Shown here: positions 16,944 through 26,240 of the stretch, in pieces
Layout of the letters: each line of letters begins with the position of its first letter
Numbering within the stretch: position 1 is the first letter of the stretch
Origin: Parabacteroides faecalis
GTDB taxonomy: Bacteria; Bacteroidota; Bacteroidia; Bacteroidales; Tannerellaceae
Assembly: GCF_022809355.1 (NCBI RefSeq)
Contig: NZ_JAKZMM010000007.1
Span: forward strand, 1 to 64,000
Direction: 5' to 3'
Length of the DNA stretch: 64,000 nt
The notes under the pieces: generated by a model
The model's database searches: none
What the model saw: the letters and a program-made list of their open reading frames with translations, nothing else
Told to the model about the DNA's origin: nothing
Program-made: the position numbers and the translations under genes

Positions 16944-18143
16944 ATGAAGAAATTTTTTGTATCAGCATTGATGCTGGCATTTGCGCTTTCTTCTGTTTCG
17001 GCTAAAGACAAAAAGAAGACCGAAGATGAAGGCTATGTGTTTACAACAGTAAAGGAATTAAAGATAACACCGGTTAAAAATCAGAATCGTACAGGTACAT
17101 GTTGGTGTTTCTCTACGCTGGGATTCTTGGAATCAGAATTGTTGCGTATGGGTAAAGGTGAATATGACTTGTCTGAAATGTTTATTGTTAGCAAAAACTA
17201 TAAGGATAAAGCAGAGAAATTTGTTCGTTTGCATGGTGAGTTGAACTATGCACAAGGTGGTTCTTTTGAAGACGTGTTGCAAGCATGGAAAGATTATGGT
17301 ATTGTTCCGGAATCGGTGATGAACGGTTTGCAATACGGCGAAGACATGCACGTTCATAATGAGTTGGAAAGTGCATCTCGTGCTTACTTGGATGAAATTA
17401 TCAAGAATCCGAACCGCAAACTTTCTACTGCTTGGAAAAAAGGATTTGACGGAATTATTGATGCTTATTTAGGTACAGCTCCGGAGAAGTTTACTTATAA
17501 CGGAAAAGAATATACTCCGAAAAGCTTTGCGGCTGAATTAGGAATTAATCCGGATGATTATGTTTCTTTGACTTCTTATACACATCATCCGTTCTATTCT
17601 GAATTTGCTATTGAAGTACAGGACAACTGGCGTTGGGCTACTTCATACAATTTGCCGATCGATGAACTGATGCAGGTATTTGAGAATGCAATCAATACTG
17701 GATATACGATTGCTTGGGGTGCAGATGTGAGTGAAAAGGGCTTTACTCGTAATGGAATCGGTGTGATTCCTGATATCGAATCAATGGAACGTAGTGGTTC
17801 TGACCAGGATCGTTGGTTAGGTTTGAGTACTTCTGAAAAGGATGCCGAAATCAAAAAGATGATGGAGAAACCTTGCAAAGAGTTGGAAATTACGCAAGAA
17901 ATGCGTCAGGAAGCTTATGATAATTATGAAACGACTGACGACCATGGAATGCAGATTTACGGTATTGCCAAAGATCAGACAGGAAAGAAGTTTTATATGA
18001 TCAAGAACTCTTGGGGAACTGACAATAAATACAAAGGTACTTGGTATATCTCTGAAAACTTTGTGAAGTATAAGACGATGAATATTGTTGTTCACAAGGA
18101 TGCTCTTCCTCAGGCTATCAAGGATAAACTTCATATTAAATAA
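16944..18143 (+). CDS. exported C1-family cysteine peptidase (bleomycin hydrolase/PepC type)
   Basis: 399 residues with signal peptide MKKFFVSALMLAFALSSVSA. The catalytic set of the C1B (bleomycin hydrolase) type is present: oxyanion Gln47 and Cys53 in NQNRTGTCWCFS, His about 333 in TDDHGMQIYG and Asn about 355 in KNSWGT. Classical PepC enzymes are cytoplasmic aminopeptidases; this one carries a signal and is shorter than the roughly 450 residues usual for PepC. It probably trims peptides in the periplasm. It is monocistronic, with a -7 box upstream and a terminator downstream. Confidence 0.9.
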   Translation: MKKFFVSALMLAFALSSVSAKDKKKTEDEGYVFTTVKELKITPVKNQNRTGTCWCFSTLGFLESELLRMGKGEYDLSEMFIVSKNYKDKAEKFVRLHGELNYAQGGSFEDVLQAWKDYGIVPESVMNGLQYGEDMHVHNELESASRAYLDEIIKNPNRKLSTAWKKGFDGIIDAYLGTAPEKFTYNGKEYTPKSFAAELGINPDDYVSLTSYTHHPFYSEFAIEVQDNWRWATSYNLPIDELMQVFENAINTGYTIAWGADVSEKGFTRNGIGVIPDIESMERSGSDQDRWLGLSTSEKDAEIKKMMEKPCKELEITQEMRQEAYDNYETTDDHGMQIYGIAKDQTGKKFYMIKNSWGTDNKYKGTWYISENFVKYKTMNIVVHKDALPQAIKDKLHIK

Positions 18144-18169
18144 GGTAAGATAATCAAGAAGGATAGTTA

Positions 18170-18219
18170 GGCAGTTGTTGCTTTACCTATATTAAGGGAA
18201 GGCGATAACTGCCTTTTTT
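18170..18219 (+). terminator. rho-independent terminator of the C1 peptidase gene
   Basis: GGCAGTT at 18170 pairs with AACTGCC (18207-18213), followed by six T. Confidence 0.8.
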
Positions 18220-18225
18220 ATCTTC

Positions 18226-18282
18226 AAACACGCCGGCTTTTTCCGAAGAGCCGGCGTGTTTTGATGAAAAGCCGGCGTGTTT
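18226..18282. repeat. GCCGGC-core repeat cluster
   Basis: Three 18-bp units centred on the palindrome GCCGGC (18232, 18250, 18271). Each has one half-word AAACACGCC (once direct, twice reversed) joined to GAAAAAGCC, CGAAGAGCC or TGAAAAGCC. The layout is like the 88-bp elements, but unit spacing is 18 and 21 bp rather than 22, so it may be a decayed relative. Confidence 0.6.
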
Positions 18283-18289
18283 GGGAATA

Positions 18290-18329
18290 GAAACTTACGA
18301 GAATCAAAAACGAAACTCGTGAGAATCAT
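18290..18329. repeat. pair of 18-bp repeats with 4-bp linker
   Basis: GAAACTTACGAGAATCAA (18290-18307) and GAAACTCGTGAGAATCAT (18312-18329) differ mainly in the central three bases and are spaced exactly 22 bp apart by a 4-bp linker, as in the 88-bp elements. Confidence 0.55.
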
Positions 18330-18600
18330 TTCCGGTTTTCGTTGGTTTTGTTTGGAATGGTATAGGCTTTTGAAATAAAACGTATGATTTGTTTGCGGAA
18401 TTATCATTCATGTCTGTTTTATTTACCTGGTTATCTGGTAGATGAAGTGATTCAAAGCCGATTTCTTGTCTGGAGAGGATAGTTAGAAGAAAATGGTTAG
18501 TGAATATAGATTTTACTTGAAAAAAGATCGTTTGAAAAGAAATTAGAACTATCTTTACGGTAGATAAAATTAAACAATAATTGACAAAAGAATAAATATC

Positions 18601-20829
18601 ATGAAATGGACAGGATGGTTGACTGCGATACTTTTGCTGTTAGGTGGTGGATCGCAGGCGCAAGTGCAATTAAATCTGGAAGATGTTGTTGCGGGTAAGA
18701 TTATTCAGACAAAAGGAATGGGAGCGATGAGCTGGCTCAAAGATGGTGAACATTACAGCCGGGTGGAAGCCAATGCAGAGCAGGGTGGTACGGATATCGT
18801 TTCTTATCGGGCGAAAGATAATGCAAGAGAAGTCTTGATTCCTGCCTCTTTGTTTGTAGATAAGGCAACCGGTAAACCGGTTCCGGTACGAAGTATTTCC
18901 TGGAGTGCTGACAATCGTAAGGTTTTGGTTTATACCAATACGCAGCGGGTTTGGAGATATGATACAAGGGGCGATTATTGGGTGTTGGATTTGTCGGATA
19001 AAAGTTTCCGTCAAATCGGAAAGGATCGTCCGGAATCTTCTTTGATGTTTGCCAAATTTTCTCCGGATGCATCCAAGGTGGCTTATGTATCAGAAAATAA
19101 TATTTATGTAGAAGATCTCGCTTCTCAGTCTGTTAAGCAACTGACAACGGATGGCAGTGAAACCATTGTCAACGGAACATTCGACTGGGTGTATGAGGAA
19201 GAGTTTGCTTGCCGGGATGGTTTCCGTTGGAGTCCGGATGGTCAGTACATTGCTTATTGGCAGAGTGATACTGAAGGAACTGGAGTATTCGATATGATCA
19301 ATAATGTGGATTCTTTGTATCCGAAGATTCTTCATTTCCCTTATCCGAAAGCTGGAACAACCAATTCGGCCGTAAAGGTGGGTTATGTATCGGTGAATGG
19401 TGGAGCAACAACCTGGATTGATATTCCGGGAGATCCGAGAAACAACTATATTCCACGTATGGAATTTATACCAAACAGCAACGAATTGTTTATCCAGCAG
19501 CTGAACCGTCCGCAGAATACCAATAAAGTGTGGATTGCCCAAATTGGAAGCAGTAAGCCGGAACATATTTTTACTGACGAGGATAAGGCTTGGGTTGATA
19601 CGAACGATCATATCCGTTGGCTGAAAGACAATCAGTATTTTACCTGGGAAAGCGAACGGAGCGGTTGGCGTCATTTATATCGGGTGAGCCGGGATGGAAA
19701 AGATATCCAACCGATTACAGCCGGAGATTTTGATTATATCTCGACAGTGGGTATGGATATGAAGAAAGGTTTGGTTTACTTTATCGCTTCGCCTGATAAC
19801 TTTACTCAGCGCTATCTGTATAGTGCCAAGTTGTTTGGTAAAGGAGAAGTAAAGCGGGAGAGTCCGATGGATGAAGCCGGTCAGCATAGTTATTCCATGT
19901 CTCCGACAGGAAAGTGGGCGGTACATACATTCAGTAACGCCGTAACACCTCCGGTAATAGATATGGTTTCTTTCCCGGGACATAAGTCGGTACGGATGAT
20001 TGAAGATAATGCGGAAGCCAAAGCACAGTATCAGACTTTGGGGTTGCGTCCGAAAGAGTTTGTAAAGGCAAAGAGTGGCGACCTGATGCTCGATGTGTGC
20101 ATGATCAAACCTGCCAATTTTGATCCGAATAAAAAGTATCCGGTGATTATTGAGGTCTATGGCGAACCGGCAGGATCAACGGTTCAGGATGTTTGGTCCG
20201 GTGGAGATTTATGGAATCAGTATATGGTAAATCAAGGATATATTTATGTCAGTATCGAAAACCGTGGAGCCAATGCTCCCCGAGGCCGTGAATGGCGTAA
20301 ATGTATCTATGGAGAAGTCGGAACCTTTGCTTGTGAAGATCAGGCAAGAGGTATTCAGGATCTGGCCCGTCAGTATTCGTTCATTGATTTGAGTCGTATC
20401 GGTATTACCGGCTGGAGTGGTGGTGGTAGCCAGACGTTGAATTGTATGTTCCGTTATCCTTCGGTATTCCGTACGGGTATAGCCATTGCTTTTGTATCTG
20501 ATCAACGCTTGTATGATACGATTTATCAGGAGCGGTATATGAATACACCTCAGAATAATCCGGAAGGATACCGGAAAGGTTCTCCGATTACGTATGCCAA
20601 CGGATTGGAAGGTAATTTGTTGTTAATCCACGGAACCGGAGACGACAATGTACACTATCAGAGCTGTGAGATGCTTGTCGATAAGTTGGTAGAGTATGGT
20701 AAGATGTTTTCACAGATCAGTTACCCGATGCGTAGCCATGGAATCTATGAACGTAAAGGAACAACCTTGCATTTGCGTAAATCGATGGCTAAATACTGGC
20801 TGGAACATTTGCCGGCTGGCGGTAAATAA
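18601..20829 (+). CDS. S9 family dipeptidyl peptidase IV-like exported serine peptidase
   Basis: 742 residues with signal peptide (MKWTGWLTAILLLLGGGSQA). A beta-propeller domain (about 60-480) is followed by an alpha/beta-hydrolase domain. The catalytic Ser606 lies in GWSGGG, the Asp in GTGDDN (about 681-682) and His713 in RSHG. The DWVYEEEF segment at about 195-202 provides the Glu pair that anchors the substrate N-terminus in DPP IV. The GWSGGG has Gly where DPP IV has Tyr (GWSYGG). It likely removes dipeptides or tripeptides after proline in the periplasm. It is followed 31 nt later by the M48 lipoprotein gene. Confidence 0.92.
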   Translation: MKWTGWLTAILLLLGGGSQAQVQLNLEDVVAGKIIQTKGMGAMSWLKDGEHYSRVEANAEQGGTDIVSYRAKDNAREVLIPASLFVDKATGKPVPVRSISWSADNRKVLVYTNTQRVWRYDTRGDYWVLDLSDKSFRQIGKDRPESSLMFAKFSPDASKVAYVSENNIYVEDLASQSVKQLTTDGSETIVNGTFDWVYEEEFACRDGFRWSPDGQYIAYWQSDTEGTGVFDMINNVDSLYPKILHFPYPKAGTTNSAVKVGYVSVNGGATTWIDIPGDPRNNYIPRMEFIPNSNELFIQQLNRPQNTNKVWIAQIGSSKPEHIFTDEDKAWVDTNDHIRWLKDNQYFTWESERSGWRHLYRVSRDGKDIQPITAGDFDYISTVGMDMKKGLVYFIASPDNFTQRYLYSAKLFGKGEVKRESPMDEAGQHSYSMSPTGKWAVHTFSNAVTPPVIDMVSFPGHKSVRMIEDNAEAKAQYQTLGLRPKEFVKAKSGDLMLDVCMIKPANFDPNKKYPVIIEVYGEPAGSTVQDVWSGGDLWNQYMVNQGYIYVSIENRGANAPRGREWRKCIYGEVGTFACEDQARGIQDLARQYSFIDLSRIGITGWSGGGSQTLNCMFRYPSVFRTGIAIAFVSDQRLYDTIYQERYMNTPQNNPEGYRKGSPITYANGLEGNLLLIHGTGDDNVHYQSCEMLVDKLVEYGKMFSQISYPMRSHGIYERKGTTLHLRKSMAKYWLEHLPAGGK

Positions 20830-20860
20830 TCTGGATGTTTTATAAAGGAGTTACTGATAA

Positions 20861-21676
20861 ATGATCTATAATATGCATATGAAGAAGTGGATTTTATCAA
20901 TGGGAGTTTTGTTTATGTTATATGGTTGCGGAAGCGTTCCGCTGACCGGACGTAAACAATTGTTGCTGGTCAGTGACCAGGAGGTCTTGTCGGCCAGCTT
21001 GACACAGTATTCAGATTATATGAAGACTGCTAAGAAATCTACATCGTCTAAGGATGCCAGTATGGTGACTCGTGTAGGGAAAAAGATTGCGGCAGCAACA
21101 GAAACCTATCTTCGCCAGAATGGTCTCGAGAGCGAAATCAAGAATTTTGCCTGGGAATTCAATCTGGTAAAAGATAATCAGGTAAATGCTTTTTGTATGC
21201 CGGGTGGAAAGATTGTTGTGTATGAAGGGTTGATGGATCTGGTTTCTTCGGATGATGAATTGGCTGTTGTAGTAGGGCATGAAGTTGCTCATGCCGTGGC
21301 TAAACATAGTAATGAGCGAATGAGCCAGCAAATCGTGGCGCAATATGGCGGAGCTATTCTGAATGCTGCTGTATCTAATAAGAGTACTGCGGTACAACAG
21401 GTCGCTGGAACGGTTTATGGTTTGGGTGCCCAATATGGTGTCATGCTTCCATTCTCCAGAAAACATGAGACGGAAGCCGACTATATGGGACTTGTTTTGA
21501 TGACGATGGCTGGTTACAATCCGGATGTAGCGGTTGGCTTTTGGCAGAAAATGTCGGCTGGCTCCAGCGGGAAAGTTCCGGAATTCATGAGTACGCATCC
21601 CAGCGATGCTACTCGAATTGCTGATATTGAGAAAGCCTTGCCAAGCATCAAGGCCCAATATGGGAAGAAGAAATAA
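20861..21676 (+). CDS. M48 family metallopeptidase lipoprotein
   Basis: 271 residues. The lipoprotein cysteine is Cys23 (LYGCGS). The HEVAH zinc motif is at 140-144, with a third ligand in ETEADYMG (about 205) and the conserved MSTHPSDATRIADIE near the C-terminus. It resembles BepA/LoiP-type outer-membrane quality-control proteases. The ATG at 20861 has an AAAGGAG ten nt upstream and is preferred; in-frame ATGs at 20873 and 20879 are alternatives. It is probably cotranscribed with the S9 peptidase. Confidence 0.9.
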   Translation: MIYNMHMKKWILSMGVLFMLYGCGSVPLTGRKQLLLVSDQEVLSASLTQYSDYMKTAKKSTSSKDASMVTRVGKKIAAATETYLRQNGLESEIKNFAWEFNLVKDNQVNAFCMPGGKIVVYEGLMDLVSSDDELAVVVGHEVAHAVAKHSNERMSQQIVAQYGGAILNAAVSNKSTAVQQVAGTVYGLGAQYGVMLPFSRKHETEADYMGLVLMTMAGYNPDVAVGFWQKMSAGSSGKVPEFMSTHPSDATRIADIEKALPSIKAQYGKKK

Positions 21677-21687
21677 CTGATAGTATG

Positions 21688-21725
21688 TGGGAATAACCAA
21701 GTCAGACGGTTATTCCCATTTTTTT
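21688..21725 (+). terminator. terminator of the M48 gene, overlapping the convergent gene end
   Basis: TGGGAATAACC (21688-21698) pairs with GGTTATTCCCA (21708-21718), then a T-run. The right arm lies within the last codons of the opposite MutS-like gene. Confidence 0.88.
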
Positions 21726-23495
21726 CATTAAGAAGCAAGCGTTCATGTTTTGTGCAATTCCGGGTCGCATCCGGTAGGAAAAGCTGAGTTCGTCATTTTG
21801 GATGTCTGCTTCAAAGCAATAGTTCTTGATTTGTTCGGGAAACTCTTGTTCCAAAGTTCCCAATACCAAGTCGTGCGTAGCAATAATACCGCAGCTCTGG
21901 TTGGCTACCAATTGTTTCATTAAGGCTAATGAACCTTTTTGCTTGTCGATGGAATTGGTTCCTTTAAGGATTTCGTCCAAGATGATGAATAGCTTTTCTC
22001 CTGTTTGTAAACGGTCGATGATCATTTTCAACCGTTTTAATTCCGCAAAGAAATAGGATTCATTTTCAGACAGCGAGTCTGAAGTCCGCAGGCTGGTTAC
22101 CAAATGAGCGGGATAAACAACCAGTTTCTCCGCGCAGACAGGCAAACCGGTACAAGCCAGTAAATAATTGACTCCGATAGTTCGCAGATACGTACTTTTT
22201 CCTGCCATGTTAGCTCCGGTAATAATCAGGAACCAGGGTTTCTGTGGAATATCAATATCATTGGTTACACAGATATTCGGTTTCATCAGCGGATGCCCGA
22301 GCCCTTTTCCTTGCATTTGGAAATAAGTATCTGCTATTTCGGGATAAATATACTTCGGATGGTTGAAGGCAAAGTTCCCTAACGAATAGAAAGCATCGAA
22401 GGTTCCTAGTGTTTCTATCCAGGATAACATATCGGATTGATGCTGTTGTCTCCATCTTTCTAATGCGATGGCATGGCGTATGTCCCGTAAACAAAATAGA
22501 TTCAATAATACACCTGCCAGACTAAAACGTTGGTTCAATGCTCCGATATGGTGCGATAGTTGTTTCAAGGATTCGGAAGCTGAGAGGTTGTTGCGCTTAA
22601 AACACTGTTTGAGTTGTTGTAATAAGGGCGAGGAAAATTCTCTTTCCTCAATGCACTTGATGAGGTTAGCATATCCATTGAATATAAGCTCCATTTTGTC
22701 GACAGACTGATAAAGCCGGTTTACTTCTTTGGCACGCCAATAGGCAATAACAAAACTGAAGGCAGCATAAATTCCGAACCATTTCTCTGCTATGCCAGCC
22801 ATGACACTTCCGATGACTAATAATATCCAGCCTGAAGGAATTATCCAAATCATGATTTTCCAAAATGAACTTTGACTGAAGAAGGATGATTCCTGGGTCA
22901 GATCTTCCATCTTATGCAGGCTGTTACTTCCCTCTTGTGTCATTTTCCCGTTGGTATAGAAACTTTGTAATTGTTCCGGCTGTTTGGATAATTCCTGGAT
23001 GGCTTCTTGCCGTTGGTATATATCGTTTTTCTGGTCTAATGGTTGTTTGAGCCAAGTGGCTAATCGCTTTTTCCCTTGTACGGTGACTGTTCGGTTGATG
23101 GCTTGGAAAAGGGATTTGTTTCCGAACAGATCCAGGTCTAAAGAGAAGGAATGTTCTCCTTCGATAAATTCCGAACCACCATCAAACGCCTGATAATCGA
23201 GGTCAAGACCTTTTTGTTCATTAACTAAAAGTTCGGATTGGGTATCGATATATTTCCGTCTGAAGAATAATCGGTTGTGAAAGATCATCAATCCGATGAA
23301 AGGCAGTCCGAAAAGCAAGATAATTTCCATGATTATATACCAGCCTTCTTGATGAAATCCATACAGCATAAGCAAGGCTCCGATGACCAATAGCAATCGA
23401 ATGGTTCCGATGATATGGATTTTCTGGTTTACTTGATTTTTCTCGGTAGAAAGTGTATGTATGAGTTCCTGATAATACGTTGATAGATTTTTCAT
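21702..23495 (-). CDS. membrane-anchored MutS-like ATPase
   Basis: Starting at ATG 23495 (MKNLSTYYQEL) it has 597 residues. An in-frame ATG at 23588 would add a cysteine-rich stretch upstream of the promoter. Hydrophobic segments near residues 30-75 and 210-255 predict about four membrane helices. The C-terminus is a MutS-type ABC ATPase with Walker A TGANMAGKSTYLRTIG, an active-site DSLSENESYFFAELKRL segment, Walker B ILDEILKGTNSID and a GIIATHD H-loop. The N-terminal mismatch-recognition domain of MutS is absent. This subgroup is common in Bacteroidetes under the name MutS-related protein, and its function is not established. Confidence 0.82.
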   Translation of the reverse strand: MKNLSTYYQELIHTLSTEKNQVNQKIHIIGTIRLLLVIGALLMLYGFHQEGWYIIMEIILLFGLPFIGLMIFHNRLFFRRKYIDTQSELLVNEQKGLDLDYQAFDGGSEFIEGEHSFSLDLDLFGNKSLFQAINRTVTVQGKKRLATWLKQPLDQKNDIYQRQEAIQELSKQPEQLQSFYTNGKMTQEGSNSLHKMEDLTQESSFFSQSSFWKIMIWIIPSGWILLVIGSVMAGIAEKWFGIYAAFSFVIAYWRAKEVNRLYQSVDKMELIFNGYANLIKCIEEREFSSPLLQQLKQCFKRNNLSASESLKQLSHHIGALNQRFSLAGVLLNLFCLRDIRHAIALERWRQQHQSDMLSWIETLGTFDAFYSLGNFAFNHPKYIYPEIADTYFQMQGKGLGHPLMKPNICVTNDIDIPQKPWFLIITGANMAGKSTYLRTIGVNYLLACTGLPVCAEKLVVYPAHLVTSLRTSDSLSENESYFFAELKRLKMIIDRLQTGEKLFIILDEILKGTNSIDKQKGSLALMKQLVANQSCGIIATHDLVLGTLEQEFPEQIKNYCFEADIQNDELSFSYRMRPGIAQNMNACFLMKKMGITV

Positions 23496-23521
23496 TTTTC
23501 TTTTAGTCTGTTTTGAGAGAA

Positions 23522-23529
23522 CAAATTTA
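23522..23529 (-). promoter_or_regulatory. -7 box (TAAATTTG on minus strand)
   Basis: A perfect minus-strand TAnnTTTG 27 nt upstream of ATG 23495. It lies inside the longer reading frame and so supports the shorter start. Confidence 0.6.
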
Positions 23530-23613
23530 CAATAAAATCCAAAGTGCACAATAACGCGTACAAATGGAACACTTTTACATTTCGTCAATTTTCAGGGACG
23601 ATTTTATTCTTAA

Positions 23614-23621
23614 TAACTTTG
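23614..23621 (+). promoter_or_regulatory. -7 box (TAACTTTG) for the phospholipase
   Basis: A perfect TAnnTTTG 28 nt upstream of the ATG at 23650. Confidence 0.55.
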
Positions 23622-23649
23622 AGGCCTTAAAATGATTGGTTAAAGAGAG

Positions 23650-24492
23650 ATGAATAGATATATTATTCTTGTGTGTATGTGTTTCTTTGCGTCTTTATCG
23701 TGGGGACAGATTTTAGAGGAGAAGAACGAAGCAGTGAAAGTGAAGTACAATGCGGATAGTGTGCGTGCTGAATTGGATAAGATGCCTTATTTTACGTTGT
23801 TCCGTGACAACTATTTTTCAGGCGGTATTCCTTTAGGTACCAAACCGACGGGGCATAATTCGGATGTGAAGTTCCAATTGAGTATTTCCCAGAGACTGAC
23901 GAAAAGTAAACTTCCTTTCGATTCTTATTTATTCATTCAATATACGCAGAAAGCTTTTTGGGATGTGTTTCGGGAATCGCTTCCGATGCGTGACCTGAAC
24001 TTTAATCCGGGAATCGGATTAGGACATCTGATCATCCGTCATAATAAATATATCGGAAAGGCTTATTTGATGCTGGAACATGAATCGAACGGAAAGGACA
24101 GTATCGACTCTCGAAGTTGGAATAAGATAACTTTCTCGTGGGCTTTGGTCTTGAATGATAATTGGGAAACTCAGTTTAAAACCTGGATTCCGATTATTGA
24201 TGGAGAGAACAATAAAGACATCCTGAAGTATAATGGTATCTTTCAATTTGCCGTAAACTATCGGACTTGTAATAAACGTTTGCAGATAGGAGCATTGATT
24301 ACTCAAAGGAAAGACTGGTTCGGGTTTAATACACAACTCGAATTAAGTTATAAGTTCAATAAACGGGAAAACCAGTTCTTCTTTATCCAATATTATAATG
24401 GTTATGGTGAGAATTTATTGGAGTATAATCAATATAAAAATATGCTTCGGGTAGGCTTTGTGATCAAACCACAGGACTTCAGTTTGTATTAA
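23650..24492 (+). CDS. outer-membrane phospholipase A (OMPLA family)
   Basis: 280 residues with signal peptide MNRYIILVCMCFFASLSWGQ. The OMPLA catalytic triad is visible as His144, Ser146 (EHESNGKDS) and Asn158 (SRSWN). The spacing is the same as E. coli His142, Ser144 and Asn156. Alternating hydrophobic strands and a C-terminal YKNMLRVGFVIKPQDFSLY fit a 12-stranded barrel. It hydrolyses outer-membrane phospholipids when lipid asymmetry is disturbed. It is monocistronic, with a bidirectional terminator shared with convergent guaB. Confidence 0.9.
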   Translation: MNRYIILVCMCFFASLSWGQILEEKNEAVKVKYNADSVRAELDKMPYFTLFRDNYFSGGIPLGTKPTGHNSDVKFQLSISQRLTKSKLPFDSYLFIQYTQKAFWDVFRESLPMRDLNFNPGIGLGHLIIRHNKYIGKAYLMLEHESNGKDSIDSRSWNKITFSWALVLNDNWETQFKTWIPIIDGENNKDILKYNGIFQFAVNYRTCNKRLQIGALITQRKDWFGFNTQLELSYKFNKRENQFFFIQYYNGYGENLLEYNQYKNMLRVGFVIKPQDFSLY

Positions 24493-24512
24493 CAACTTAT
24501 TGATATAAAATG

Positions 24513-24562
24513 AAACAAGTGTATCAAACCCATATCTTAATTGGTTCGATACACTTGTTTTT
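24513..24562. terminator. bidirectional terminator between phospholipase gene and guaB
   Basis: AAACAAGTGTATC (from 24513) pairs with GATACACTTGTTT (to 24560), with A and T runs at the two ends. Confidence 0.88.
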
Positions 24563-24576
24563 ATATTTATCAGGAA

Positions 24577-26070
24577 TTAATTCTGATCTTTCAGAATAAC
24601 GTCGTGAGCTCCACCTTCTACGATTGAAGTTGAAGAAACCAAGGTGATTTTAGCGCTCTTCTGTAACTGTTCAATGGTGATTGAACCACAGCTGCACATA
24701 GTAGCCTTGATTTTGCCTAACGTTACTTCCAGGTTGTCTTTCATCTTTCCGGCATAAGGAACGTAACTGTCAACACCTTCTTCAAATTTCAGTGCTTCAT
24801 TTCCGCCCATGTCATAACGCTGCCAGTTTTTAGCTCGGTTAGAACCTTCTCCCCAGTATTCTTTAACGAAACTGTTTCCGATCTTTAATTTTTTGGTAGG
24901 TGATTCGTCGAAGCGGGCAAAGTAACGTCCCATCATCAAGAAGTCTGCACCCATTGCCAATGCCAATACCATGTGATAATCATGAACTAAACCACCATCG
25001 CTACAGATAGGTACATAAATACCTGTCTTTTCATAGTAAGCATCGCGTGCTCTTGCTACATCAATCAAAGCTGTAGCCTGTCCGCGTCCGATACCTTTTT
25101 GCTCACGTGTGATACAAATAGAACCTCCTCCGATACCAACTTTCACGAAATCGGCTCCTGCTTCTACCAAATAGTTGAAACCTTCCTGATCAACTACGTT
25201 TCCGGCACCAACCAATAGTTTGTCTCCGTAAGTTTCTTTGATCCAACGAAGTGTATCATATTGCCATTCAGAATAACCGTCAGAAGAGTCAATACATACT
25301 ACATCAACTCCTGCAGCTACCAATGCCGGAACACGATCTTTGTAATCGCGGGTATTGATACCGGCTCCCACTAACAATGTTTTATCTTTGCCCGACAATT
25401 CATTGGGGTTTTCGTGGTGGCTGTCGTAATCTTTACGGAATACGAAATATTGTAAGTTCTGATTCTTGTCGATAATAGGCAATGTATTTAATTTATGATC
25501 CCAGATGATTTGGTTGGCTTCTTTCAGTGTTACACCTAATTCACCGACAATCAGTTTCTGGAAAGGAGTCATAAAGTCTTTTACCGGAGTTGCAGGATCA
25601 TCCTTTTCAACCCGATAATCACGACTGGTTACCATACCCAGCAATTTCCCGTTAGGTGTTCCATCTTCAGTAATACCTATGGTTGAGTGCCCGGTCTTTT
25701 TAACCAATGCTATTACATCCTTCAAGGTATGGTTGGGTGTCAGGTTTGAATCACTAACAACGAATCCAGCTTTGAATTTCTTTACTTTGCGAACCATTTC
25801 TGCCTGGCTTTCGATTGGCTGAGAACCGAATATAAACGACAAACCGCCGTTTCGAGCTAATTCAATAGCCAAATCAGGACCTGAAACAGATTGCATGATA
25901 GCTGATACAAACGGGATATTAAGTTCGATAACTGCTTTTTCGCCAGCTTTGTGTTTAACAAGAGGAGTTTTGAGCGATACGTTCGCCGGTGTACATTCTT
26001 TTGTTGTTAACCCAGGAATAAGCAAGTATTCACCAAAAGTTCTTGATACATCATTTAAGTAAATTGCCAT
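24577..26070 (-). CDS. guaB: IMP dehydrogenase
   Basis: 497 residues. A TIM-barrel catalytic domain is interrupted by two CBS domains (about 105-225). The catalytic loop [15 protein letters not shown] places the nucleophile at Cys319. [31 protein letters not shown] and [21 protein letters not shown] are further family signatures. It oxidises IMP to XMP with NAD+, the committed step of guanine nucleotide synthesis. A minus-strand TATCTTTG lies 37 nt upstream of the ATG. Confidence 0.97.
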   Translation of the reverse strand: MAIYLNDVSRTFGEYLLIPGLTTKECTPANVSLKTPLVKHKAGEKAVIELNIPFVSAIMQSVSGPDLAIELARNGGLSFIFGSQPIESQAEMVRKVKKFKAGFVVSDSNLTPNHTLKDVIALVKKTGHSTIGITEDGTPNGKLLGMVTSRDYRVEKDDPATPVKDFMTPFQKLIVGELGVTLKEANQIIWDHKLNTLPIIDKNQNLQYFVFRKDYDSHHENPNELSGKDKTLLVGAGINTRDYKDRVPALVAAGVDVVCIDSSDGYSEWQYDTLRWIKETYGDKLLVGAGNVVDQEGFNYLVEAGADFVKVGIGGGSICITREQKGIGRGQATALIDVARARDAYYEKTGIYVPICSDGGLVHDYHMVLALAMGADFLMMGRYFARFDESPTKKLKIGNSFVKEYWGEGSNRAKNWQRYDMGGNEALKFEEGVDSYVPYAGKMKDNLEVTLGKIKATMCSCGSITIEQLQKSAKITLVSSTSIVEGGAHDVILKDQN

Positions 26071-26107
26071 AAGATTCTATTTATTTACTGGATGAAAGTT
26101 TTATCTT

Positions 26108-26115
26108 GCAAAGAT
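26108..26115 (-). promoter_or_regulatory. -7 box (TATCTTTG on minus strand) for guaB
   Basis: A perfect TAnnTTTG on the minus strand, 38 nt upstream of the guaB ATG. Confidence 0.6.
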
Positions 26116-26172
26116 AAGGATTTTACTTGGAATTATGCGTTGTGTCTGAAAAGTTTCTTTCCCCTTTCAAAC

Positions 26173-26216
26173 AAAAAAGGAAATCTCTTGCTCTAAACAA
26201 AAGATTCCCTTTTTTC
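26173..26216 (-). terminator. terminator of the M64 peptidase gene
   Basis: Read on the minus strand, GGGAATCTTTTG pairs imperfectly with CAAGAGATTTCC and is followed by six T. It lies 25 nt past the M64 stop. Confidence 0.7.
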
Positions 26217-26240
26217 TGCCCAGAAGTAATCTGGCAGGGA

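Larger units (their letters stand above)
18144..18600 (+). other. gene-free stretch with terminator, palindrome-core repeats and promoter-like box
   Basis: It holds a terminator (18170-18219), a GC-rich repeat cluster (18226-18282), a second repeat pair with 22-bp spacing (18290-18329) and TATCTTTA at 18550-18557, a one-mismatch -7 box 43 nt before the next gene. No coding sequence is evident. Confidence 0.7.

Noticed and set aside
19090-19674. 194-residue minus-strand reading frame
   Set aside because: It is opposite the S9 peptidase beta-propeller; no signal or domain.
21011-21700. 229-residue minus-strand reading frame
   Set aside because: It is opposite the M48 peptidase gene, whose HEVAH and lipobox make it clearly the real gene.
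23496-23588. 31-residue N-terminal extension of the MutS-like protein
   Set aside because: The extension spans a good -7 box; the ATG at 23495 gives a normal start.
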